Below are positions 53,419-61,428 of a stretch of 64,000 nucleotides of DNA, one piece after another (position 1 is the stretch's first letter; every line of letters begins with the position of its first letter). The translations under genes and the position numbers were made by a program. The stretch comes from Phycisphaerales bacterium. GTDB lineage: Bacteria; Planctomycetota; Phycisphaerae; Phycisphaerales; UBA1924. The notes under the pieces are model-generated. The model was given only the letters and a program-made list of their open reading frames with translations, did not search any database and was not told where the DNA came from. The stretch lies in NCBI GenBank assembly GCA_007693785.1, contig RECY01000025.1, forward strand, positions 1-64,000. Reading direction: 5' to 3'.

Positions 53419-54348
53419 GTGCCCGAGAGCAAGCACCGCCCGCCCGAATCCGAGCTCGGCCCGCTGGCCGCCCGAGCCCTGGCGATCGTCCGCCTCCGCC
53501 TCTTCCGGCGCGCCGTGCTCGTGCTGATTCTCCTCGCGAGCGTGATCGTCGGCCTCGAGACCTATCCGGCGGTGGACGACCGGATCGGCGGCCTCCTGCG
53601 GACGCTCGATACGGTCATCATCGGGCTCTTCGTCGTCGAGATCGTGCTCCGCATGGTCGCCTACGGACGCCGATGGCCCCGATTCTTTCTCGACCCATGG
53701 AACGTCTTCGACTTTGTCATCGTCGCGGTCTGCCTGATCCCGGTCGGCAGCCAGGCGGCGGCGGCGTTCCGCCTCGTTCGCGTCCTCCGGGCGCTCCGCC
53801 TTCTGACGTCGATCCCGCAGCTCCAGATCGTGATCGGGGCGTTGCTCCGGAGCCTGCCGAGCATCGGATATGTCGGGATGCTGCTCGTCCTGCTGTTTTA
53901 CGTGTACGCGGTGATCGGGACGACGCTGTTCGGACGGAACGACCCGGCCCATTTCGGGACGCTGCACGACGCGGCGATCAGCCTCCTGCGAGCCGTCACA
54001 CTCGAGGACTGGACCGACCTGATGTACACGCAGATGGTCGGCTCGGAGGCGTACCCGGGGCACCTCCCGCCACCGACCGAGCCGGAGCCCAGGGCGATGC
54101 CGATCCTGGCGGTGCTGTACTTCGGCAGCTTCGTGCTGGTCGGGACGATGGTGGTCCTGAACCTGTTCATCGGCGTGGTGATCGGCGCGTTGACCGAAGA
54201 GCAGAAGGCCGCGGCTGACCGGGCGCTCGCCTCGGCCGCCCCCACCGACGCCGACGCCCAGCTCGAGCGGATCGAACGCCAGCTCGAGCACGTCCGCGAG
54301 CAGATGCAGGGGCTCCGGGGGGCGCTCCGGAACCGTCCGAGGCCCTGA
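53419..54348 (+). CDS. Voltage-gated ion channel of the NaChBac family, with filter TLEDWTD
   Basis: A 309-residue single-repeat six-TM channel, tetrameric in the family. S1 is VLVLILLASVIVGLETYP, S3 is NVFDFVIVAVCLIP, and S4 is FRLVRVLRALRLL with four arginines at every third position (R118-R127). S5 is MLLVLLFYVYAVIGTTLF, the selectivity filter is TLEDWTD at about 194-200, and S6 is VLVGTMVVLNLFIGVVIGAL. The C-terminus is a coiled coil (LERIERQLEHVREQMQGLR), as in other bacterial channels. Sodium-selective relatives read TLESWxM. The Asp at positions 4 and 7 here resembles the calcium-selective CavAb design TLDDWSD. Divergent from the potassium channel gene. Confidence 0.92.
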   Translation: MPESKHRPPESELGPLAARALAIVRLRLFRRAVLVLILLASVIVGLETYPAVDDRIGGLLRTLDTVIIGLFVVEIVLRMVAYGRRWPRFFLDPWNVFDFVIVAVCLIPVGSQAAAAFRLVRVLRALRLLTSIPQLQIVIGALLRSLPSIGYVGMLLVLLFYVYAVIGTTLFGRNDPAHFGTLHDAAISLLRAVTLEDWTDLMYTQMVGSEAYPGHLPPPTEPEPRAMPILAVLYFGSFVLVGTMVVLNLFIGVVIGALTEEQKAAADRALASAAPTDADAQLERIERQLEHVREQMQGLRGALRNRPRP

Positions 54349-54352
54349 CGCC

Positions 54353-54401
54353 AAGGGGGCGAGCCCGGGCAGCAGCCCCGCCGGATGGCGGGGGCCCCCT
54401 T
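54353..54401 (+). terminator. Nested stem-loop after the voltage-gated channel gene
   Basis: AAGGGGGC (54353-54360) pairs perfectly with GCCCCCTT (54394-54401), enclosing CCCCGCC-GGAT-GGCGGGG. It begins four bases past the channel stop. No T-run follows, so it may be a rho-assisted or mRNA-stabilising structure rather than an intrinsic terminator. Confidence 0.4.
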
Positions 54402-54496
54402 GCACGCGGCCCGGGTTCGAGTGATGATCATCTTGTTGGCAAGCGGGCGTGGCGTCGGCCGGTCGTGCGGACGCTTACCCGGCGAGAGACCTTGCG

Positions 54497-57183
54497 ATGA
54501 CCCTTGGTGACAACCGATCCGTGGTGCTCCGTGCGCTGCAGCATTCCGGTGCGGAGCGTTCGCGCTTGCTCGCCGAGGCTGCGGGCGGGGATCCCGACAC
54601 GCGGGCGCGTCTGGAAACCCTCGCTCAGGCGTTCGACGACGCCTCGACCGGCTCGTGGCGCCCGAGCGAATCGCGGGAAGGATCGGCGGAGTCGCCGACG
54701 CCGTCCCCGGAGGGCCCGGGGGATCGGCTCGGCCCCTACACACTCGGCCCGTGTCTTGGCGAGGGGGGTTCGGGCGTGTGTACCGCGCGACGCAAGCCTC
54801 GCCGGTGCGCCGGGAGCTGGCGATCAAGCTGCTGAAGCCGGGGATGGATTCCGAGGCCGTGCTGCGCCGGTTCGACGCCGAGCGTCAGGCGTTGGCGCGT
54901 CTGAACCACCCGGCGGTGGCGCGGATCCATGACGCCGGGACGACGCCGGGCGGGCGCCCGTATTTCGCGATGGAGCTTGTGGACGGCGTGCCGATCACGG
55001 CCGAGTGCGACCGCCTGAAGCTGCCGGTCGCGGCGCGTCTGGAGCTGTTTCGCGCGGTCTGCCTGGGCGTGCAGCACGCGCATCAGAAGGGCGTGGTGCA
55101 CCGGGATCTGAAGCCGTCGAACGTGCTGGTGACCACGGTGGACGGGAAGCCGCAGCCGAAGATCATCGACTTCGGGATCGCGAAGGCGCTGGACGAGCCG
55201 CTGACGTCCGACGGCGCGATCACGCTGGCGCGCCAGGTGATCGGGACGCCGCGGTACATGTCGCCCGAGCAGGCGGAGGTGGGCAACGCGGACGTGGACA
55301 GCCGTTCGGACGTGTACAGCCTGGGCGTGCTGCTGTACGAGTTGCTGACCGGGACCACGCCGCTGACGGACGCGGACCTGCCGGGGTCGGACTGGACGGG
55401 CCTCGCGGAGCGGCTCCGCCACACCGTGTTTCCGCCCCCTTCCTCGCGTCTGCGTGGGGCGGCGCGGGCGCGGGCCGAGCAGATCGCCGAGCGTCGCGGG
55501 ACGACCGCGGAGCGGCTCCGGCGCGCGATCAGCGGCGACCTGGACTGCATCGCGCTGCGCGCGCTCGAGCCCGACCCGTCCCGTCGCTACCCGACGGCGT
55601 TCGCGTTGGCGCGTGATGTGGAGCGCTCGCTCGCGCACGAGACGATCGACGCCCGCCCGCCGGACCGGCTCTACCGCGCTCAGAAGTTTGTACGCCGAAA
55701 CCGCGTGAGCGTGGGCGTGGCGTGCGTGATCGCGCTCTCAGTACTGGCAGTCGCGGGGACGGAGTTCCGGACGCTGCGCCGGGTGCAGGCGGAGGGGCGG
55801 GCGACGCGGGCCGCCCTTGCCGAGGCGCAGGCGGTGACGGATTTTCTCGCGCAGACGTTCACATCGATCGACGCCGAGGGGGCGGGGGCGGAGCTGCGCC
55901 TCGCCGACGTCCTGCGTCAGGCCTCGTCGCAGCTCGACCGGGGGGACGCGTTCGGGGCGTCGGTCTCTCTGGCGGCCCAGGCTCGCTTGCACGGCGTGCT
56001 CGGGATCTCGTACTGGGAGCTCGGCGATTGGCGCAGCGCCGAGCACCACCTGCGCCGCTCGGCCTCGATCGCCGAGCAGCTCGGACGCGAGCTGACGCCG
56101 CTGCAGCTCCAGACGATGATGAACCTCGCGAGCCTGGTGTACGAGCGTGGCGACCCGTCGGCGGCGCTGCGGCTGATGCGAGAGGCCGAGCCGGGGTTCC
56201 GACGCGTCTTCGGCCCGGAGAGCGACCGCACGCTCGGCTTTCTCGGCAACCTGGCGTTGATGACGGGCGCCGCGGGCGAGCCGGAACGCGCGCTCGATAT
56301 CGAGCGGCGCGTGCTGAGCGCGCGCGAGCGGGTGGACGGGCCCGACGCGGCGCGCACGATCGGGGCGATGCACAACCTGGCCGTCCGCCTCGACGCGGCT
56401 GGACGTCACGACGAGGCCCGCGAGCTGCTGCTGGAGGCGGTCGCGCGGGCCGAGCGGGCCCTCGCGCCCGAATCGCCCGAGCGGGTGCTGGTGGTGGGCG
56501 AGCTCGGCTCGCTGGAGCTGGTCCGCGACCCGGCGTCGGCGAAGCACCTGCTTCGCCAGACGCTCGCCAGCCGCGAGGCGACGCTCGGGCCCGAACACCC
56601 GCGCTCGCTCCACACCGCGTACAACCTCGCGTTAGCGCACTACAGGCTCGGGGAGCACGCCGAGGCGGCGGGCCTGCTCGCCCGTGTGCTCGCGTGCGTC
56701 CCGGGGCGGCTCCCGCACGAGCACCCGGTCTCGCTCGGCGCGATGAACATGCTCGGCGTCGTCGGGATGCACGCCGGGTGGGCGTTGCTCGGCGAGGCGA
56801 CCGCCGAGCGGCTGGTCGCGACCGTGCGGGACGCGCCGCTGCACGCACTCGCGCCCTCGCACCGCAACGACCTCGCGCTGGTGCTCTGCACCGTCGAGCC
56901 GGCGAGGCTGCGGGACATGGACCTCGCCGAGCTGCTGCTGGTCGCGCTCGTATCCGATGCGGAAGCGCACGCTGACCCGGATCTCTATTTTTTCCTCGAT
57001 TCACTCGGGCAGCTTCGGCACGCGCAGGCCCGCTACGCCGAGGCGATCACCGCCTACCAGCGCGCAATCAACCTCACGCCGCCGGAACGCCCGGACCACA
57101 GGCGCGAGATCGAGGCGCACCTCGCGCTCACGCTCGCGGCCCACCGCGTCAACCCCATCGACGCGAACGCCGAGCCCGAGTAA
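54497..57183 (+). CDS. Serine/threonine protein kinase with TPR region, frameshifted in the glycine loop
   Basis: A PknB-type kinase gene split by a one-base shift. From the ATG at 54497 the frame gives an N-terminal segment and YTLGPCLGEGG, then leaves register. The downstream frame resumes FGRVYRATQASPVRRELAIKLLKP and runs to 57183. The junction is a run of six G at 54763-54768. The kinase is otherwise intact: Lys in LAIKLLKPG, HRDLKPSNVL, DFGIAKAL, SPEQAEVGN. A TM follows (SVGVACVIALSVLAVAG), then an extracytoplasmic TPR-like region (LHGVLGISYWELGDW, RTIGAMHNLAVRLDAAGRHDEA, SLHTAYNLALAHYRLGEHAEA). Read on its own, the downstream frame could start at a GTG (54655) but would lack a proper glycine loop. 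Confidence 0.82.
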
Positions 57184-57191
57184 CGCCCGGA

Positions 57192-58799
57192 TCAGGGCTG
57201 GACCGGCGAACGCCCCCGCACCCGCCGGCGGGCACCAGTCGGGGTGGAAGCCTCGCCCGCGACGCTGGCCAGGGCGCGGCCGAGCTCCACCACCAGCGTG
57301 TCGTCGGCGATCGGGCCGAAGCGGTGCGACTCGACCGCCCCCCGGATCCGCTCGGGCCACGAGCCCGATTCGGCGTCCACCGTCGCGACGAGGCGCTGGA
57401 TCCCCGCGACGTTGAACATCCGCCCCGACTCGTCGCGGCACTCGGTCGCGCCGTCGGTGTAGGCGATCAGTGTGTCGCCCGCGCCGAAGCGCAGCGTCCG
57501 CGGCTCCGGGTCAAACCCGCTGTCCGGCACCGCCCCGAGCACGAACGTCGTCGAATCGAGCTGCTCGATGCTCCCGTCCACCGCGCGGAGGAACGCCGGC
57601 GGGTGCCCGCCCGAGGCGTACACGAGTTCGTCTCGCGCCGGGTCGGCCCGGAGGCAGATCGCTGTGACATAGACCGAGTGAGAGCTGAGCGTAAGGTGGA
57701 CGTAGCGGTTGAGAAGCTTGAGAACCTCGCCCGGCGTGGCGTCGGGGTTCTCGCCGAAAACGCGTTCGAGCTCGCCGTGGAGGCGGTTCACGGTGAGGGC
57801 GGCGGGGATGCCGTGCCCGGTGACATCGATGAGCACCACGGAGGTGCGCCCCGAGTCGGACTGGTGGGTGTAGAGGAAGTCGCCGCCGATCTGACGCATC
57901 GGCTCGTAGGCATACGCGACCCGGACGGGCCCGGATTCGATCGGCGGCGGGAAGAGGGACTCGTGCAGTCGGCGAGCGTCGACCAACTCGCGGCGCATCT
58001 CGCCGTAGCGGTCACGGAAGTAGCGGAGCGAGTACCGCTGAAAACGCCTGGACTGCCGGATCCAGCAGAAGGCGATGCCGGGGAGCCCGACGATCGGGCT
58101 CAGCAGGATCCAGACGTGGTCGAAATCGCGGGTGAACGTCAGGGCGTGCCCGCCGTTGAAGAGCGTGTGCCCTTCCAGCATCAAGCGGCTGAGCGCGCTC
58201 GCGGTGAGCACGATGACCACGGGGATGATCGCCTGACGAGCCGACCAGGGCAGGAACAGGCTCGCGAGAAAGTGACTGATCAGGAACTGCCCGAGGCCGA
58301 TCTGATTGGGCACGCCTTGCTGGCGGAAAAAGATCGCGATAAAGCCGTCGACAATGACCACCGCCATCGTGATGCGGAGCAGGACGCCGCTGGTCGGTTT
58401 TCGGAACCAGACGTAAGCGAAGCTCGCGATGTAGACCAGGGTTGAGGTCATCGCCCCAGTCAGCAACACGATCTCGCTCGCCGCGTCGTGCCCTTGCCGG
58501 GCCAGGAACCGCGAGAAGGCCTGCCCGATGTGGATCGCCTCGTCATCGCTCGCGAGCAGACCGCCGCGCCACATCAAGAGCATCGCGATAAGGATGATGC
58601 CATAGCTGACGATCGAGAAGAGGAGCAGGACGCCGGCGAACCACAAAAAACGTCGTCGCAAGAGGTGCCCGGTCTCGACCTCGAAGCCCGCGCGAAAGTC
58701 GGCCGTGAACGGGCTGGACTCCGGGCGAAGGCTTCTGGCTGGCTTGGGTTTCCGCGGCACGCCCCGATCCTCCGCCGACGCCTCGGCGCGTCGGCTCAT
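57192..58799 (-). CDS. Membrane-bound SpoIIE/RsbU-type PP2C serine phosphatase
   Basis: A 535-residue protein. About six TMs lie in residues 50-270 (FLWFAGVLLLFSIVSYGIILIAMLL, IVLLTGAMTSTLVYIASFAYVWF, IIPVVIVLTASALS). A short linker helix leads to a C-terminal SpoIIE phosphatase domain. Metal-binding signatures are present: MRQIGGDFLY, VVLIDVTGHGIPAAL, LVYASGGHPPAFL, DTLIAYTDGATEC and IADDTLVVEL. Such enzymes dephosphorylate serine on anti-sigma antagonists. The gene converges with the Ser/Thr kinase gene, the stops only eight bases apart. That makes an opposing kinase/phosphatase pair plausible but unproven. Confidence 0.9.
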   Translation of the reverse strand: MSRRAEASAEDRGVPRKPKPARSLRPESSPFTADFRAGFEVETGHLLRRRFLWFAGVLLLFSIVSYGIILIAMLLMWRGGLLASDDEAIHIGQAFSRFLARQGHDAASEIVLLTGAMTSTLVYIASFAYVWFRKPTSGVLLRITMAVVIVDGFIAIFFRQQGVPNQIGLGQFLISHFLASLFLPWSARQAIIPVVIVLTASALSRLMLEGHTLFNGGHALTFTRDFDHVWILLSPIVGLPGIAFCWIRQSRRFQRYSLRYFRDRYGEMRRELVDARRLHESLFPPPIESGPVRVAYAYEPMRQIGGDFLYTHQSDSGRTSVVLIDVTGHGIPAALTVNRLHGELERVFGENPDATPGEVLKLLNRYVHLTLSSHSVYVTAICLRADPARDELVYASGGHPPAFLRAVDGSIEQLDSTTFVLGAVPDSGFDPEPRTLRFGAGDTLIAYTDGATECRDESGRMFNVAGIQRLVATVDAESGSWPERIRGAVESHRFGPIADDTLVVELGRALASVAGEASTPTGARRRVRGRSPVQP

Positions 58800-58842
58800 C
58801 CGTCCCGTTCCCGCCCCGGCGAGGGGCCGATCTTTGCGGAGC

Positions 58843-59430
58843 CTATCGGTTGGCGCCGGGTTTCCACAGCACGTCTTGCCGCCCGTCGTCGTTCGCCGCC
58901 CGCCCGAGCACGAACAGCAGGTCGCTCAGGCGGTTCAGATACCGAACGGTCTCCGGGCTCGTTGCCGCGGGCTCAGCCTCCATGAGAGAGACCGTTCGAC
59001 GCTCGGCGCGTCGCACGGTGGTCCGCGCCACGTGGAGAGCCGCCGCGAGCGGAGAGCCCCCGGGCAGCACAAAGCTCGTCAGCGGTTCCTGGCGCTCGTT
59101 GTAGCGATCGATCGCGTGTTCGAGGTGCTCGGTCTGCGAGGGTTGCACGCGGAGAGGCGGGTGCTCGCCCCGGTCGGCCTCGCCCACGGGCACGCAGAGA
59201 TCCGCGCCGACGTCGAAAAGGTCGTTCTGGATGCGTCGGAGCAGGTTCCCGACCTCGGCGTTCGGCACTCGATCGGATTCGATGACGGCCAGGCCGAGCG
59301 TGGCGTTCGCCTCATCGACGGTGCCGTAGGCCTCGACGCGGGGGCTGGTCTTGCTGGTGCGTCCGCCGAAGCCGAGCGCGGTGGTGCCGTCGTCGCCGGA
59401 TTTTGTGTATACCTTGTTGATCTTGACCAT
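58843..59430 (-). CDS. PduO-type cob(I)alamin adenosyltransferase
   Basis: A 195-residue enzyme that transfers the adenosyl group of ATP to cob(I)alamin or its precursor. The PduO-family ATP-binding N-terminus TKSGDDGTTALGFGGR is present. So are RVEAYGTVDEANATLGLA, the trimer motif LPGGSPLAAALHVARTTVRRAER and the terminal YLNRLSDLLFVLGR. The ATG at 59430 is preceded by AGGAGG, a strong ribosome site that settles the start. It is divergent from recJ. Confidence 0.93.
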   Translation of the reverse strand: MVKINKVYTKSGDDGTTALGFGGRTSKTSPRVEAYGTVDEANATLGLAVIESDRVPNAEVGNLLRRIQNDLFDVGADLCVPVGEADRGEHPPLRVQPSQTEHLEHAIDRYNERQEPLTSFVLPGGSPLAAALHVARTTVRRAERRTVSLMEAEPAATSPETVRYLNRLSDLLFVLGRAANDDGRQDVLWKPGANR

Positions 59431-59434
59431 CGGG

Positions 59435-59440
59435 CCTCCT
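59435..59440 (-). promoter_or_regulatory. Ribosome-binding site of the adenosyltransferase gene
   Basis: AGGAGG on the minus strand, four bases before the ATG at 59430. It shows that the long in-frame extension upstream is not translated as part of this protein. Confidence 0.7.
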
Positions 59441-59556
59441 CGGCGTTGTGCCGCCGGATTGTGCCCCGCCCGGGGGATCGGGACCACCCCGAGCCCGGGC
59501 GATCCGCCCGCGACCGACTCGCCCGGAGGCGGGCCGACAAACCAGACGAGGCACGG

Positions 59557-61404
59557 ATGCCCGACACCGCTCCCCCTGTCGCCGCTTCGGACGCGCCCCA
59601 TGCGAGCACGACGGCGGTGCGCCAGCTTGGAGCGCAGGGGTCGCAGGAGCCACACGAAACCCTCGGCCTGACGCGCCGGTGGCGGGCCCGGTGCGAGGCG
59701 GGATTGAGCGAGCGTTCGCACCGTCTGCTCGACCGCGTGCTTGCGGCGCGCGGGCTCGGGGTGGCGAGCGAGGCCGACGCGTTTCTGGAGCCCACGCTGC
59801 GCGACCTGCACGATCCGGGGCTCCTCCCGGGGCTGGAGCGGGCCGCCGAGCGCCTGCTCGCGGCTTTAGACGCGGGCGAGCCGATCGTGATCTACGGCGA
59901 CTACGACGTCGACGGGATCACGGCTTCGGCGATCCTCTACCACACGCTCACCGCGCTGGCGCGTGATCGGGCCGCCCAGGTGCGCACATACGTGCCCCAT
60001 CGCATCGACGAGGGATACGGGCTGAACGCCGAGGCGCTCGGGCAGCTCGCACGCGAGGGTGCCCGCGTGGTGGTGAGCGTGGACTGCGGGGTGACGGCGG
60101 TCGCCGAAGCCGCCGCCGCACGCGAACAAGGCCTCGACCTGATCATCACCGACCATCACAACCCGCCCCCGCCCGGGAGCCCCTGGCCCGACGCGTTCAG
60201 CGTGGTCCACCCGCGGGCGCCCGGGAGCGTCTACCCGTTCGCGGAGCTCTGCGGCGCGGGCGTTGCGTACAAGCTCGCGTGGCGGCTGTGCACCATGCGA
60301 ACCGGCGAGCGGCGCGTGTCCCCCGAGCTTCGGGCCCTCCTGCTGGACGCGCTCGCCCTCGCGGCACTCGGCACGATCGCCGACATCGTCCCGCTTGTCG
60401 GCGAAAACCGCGTCATCGCCCGCCACGGGCTGCGACGGGTGCGCTCGACGCGGCTCATCGGGCTCAACGCGCTGATCGAGGCGAGCTCGCTCGCCTCGGA
60501 CAAGATCAACGAAGAGGACGTCGGCTTCCGCCTGGCGCCGCGGCTCAACGCGGCCGGTCGGCTCGGTCACGCCGACGAGGCCGTCGAGCTGCTCACGACC
60601 GCGAGCGCCGCCCGCGCGCACGAGATCGCCGCACGCCTGAGCCACCAGAACGACGAGCGTCGTCGCGTCGAGCGGTCGATCGCCGAGCGGGCGAGCGAGC
60701 TCGCGAGCGACGCGGGCATGACCGGGACCGACCGACGCGCGATCGTGCTCGCCGACGCGTCCTGGCACCCCGGGGTGGTCGGGATCGTCTGCTCACGCCT
60801 GGTCGAGCGGTTCTCGCGCCCGACGATCCTGCTCCAGAGGCGGGAGGACGGGCTCGCCTCGGGCTCGGCCCGCTCCGTTCCCGGGCTCAGCGTGCACGAG
60901 GCGCTGTGCGAGTGCGCGGACCTGCTCGAGACGTTTGGAGGGCACGACATGGCCGCGGGGCTCAAGCTCCGCCTCGACCGGCTCGACGCCTTCACCGAAC
61001 GGTTCACCGAGGCGTGCAACCGGCGCCTCACGCCGGAGCGTCTCGTGCCGAGCCTGACCTACGACTGCGTGGCGCGCGTGGAGGAGCTCTCGCCCGGGGA
61101 AGTCGGAGACCTGGCGCGTCTCGCGCCGTTCGGGCGCGAAAACCCGCCGGTGCGCCTCCGCCTCGCGCCCGCGCGTCTCATCGCCCCGGCGAAGACCTTC
61201 GGGCAGCGCGGCGACCACCTGGACCTCCGCCTCGGGACGTCCGACCGGGCGGTCCGCGTCGTCGGGTGGCGGTGGGCCGAGAAACTCGCGTCGCTCCCGC
61301 GCAGCGGGCTGGTCGAGGCGGTCGTGGAGCCCAAGCTCAGCACGTGGACGGGTCGCCCGGCCGTCGAGCCGGTGCTGGTCGATCTCCGCCTCTGCGAGGG
61401 ATGA
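59557..61404 (+). CDS. recJ: Single-stranded-DNA-specific exonuclease RecJ
   Basis: A 615-residue DHH-family 5'-3' exonuclease used in recombination and mismatch/base-excision repair. Motif I is YGDYDVDGITASAILYHTL, the second Asp motif is VVSVDCGVTAVAEA, and the DHH motif is LIITDHHNPPP. DHHA1 features include GSARSVPGLSVHEAL and FGGHDMAAGLKL. The C-terminal OB-fold domain includes LAPFGRENPPVRL and FGQRGDHLDLRLG. The first 45 residues are variable. The ATG at 59557 (MPDTAPPVAASD) is the most sensible start. It is convergent with the RND pump gene, 24 bases between stops. Confidence 0.95.
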   Translation: MPDTAPPVAASDAPHASTTAVRQLGAQGSQEPHETLGLTRRWRARCEAGLSERSHRLLDRVLAARGLGVASEADAFLEPTLRDLHDPGLLPGLERAAERLLAALDAGEPIVIYGDYDVDGITASAILYHTLTALARDRAAQVRTYVPHRIDEGYGLNAEALGQLAREGARVVVSVDCGVTAVAEAAAAREQGLDLIITDHHNPPPPGSPWPDAFSVVHPRAPGSVYPFAELCGAGVAYKLAWRLCTMRTGERRVSPELRALLLDALALAALGTIADIVPLVGENRVIARHGLRRVRSTRLIGLNALIEASSLASDKINEEDVGFRLAPRLNAAGRLGHADEAVELLTTASAARAHEIAARLSHQNDERRRVERSIAERASELASDAGMTGTDRRAIVLADASWHPGVVGIVCSRLVERFSRPTILLQRREDGLASGSARSVPGLSVHEALCECADLLETFGGHDMAAGLKLRLDRLDAFTERFTEACNRRLTPERLVPSLTYDCVARVEELSPGEVGDLARLAPFGRENPPVRLRLAPARLIAPAKTFGQRGDHLDLRLGTSDRAVRVVGWRWAEKLASLPRSGLVEAVVEPKLSTWTGRPAVEPVLVDLRLCEG

Positions 61405-61428
61405 GCCCGCCTGCGGCAAGGGGCGTCG

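Noticed and set aside
54755-54785. Programmed -1 ribosomal frameshifting as the normal way to make the kinase
   Set aside because: A -1 slip on G6 would work, but no supporting stem-loop or upstream stimulatory site is obvious. Error, mutation or phase variation is more likely.
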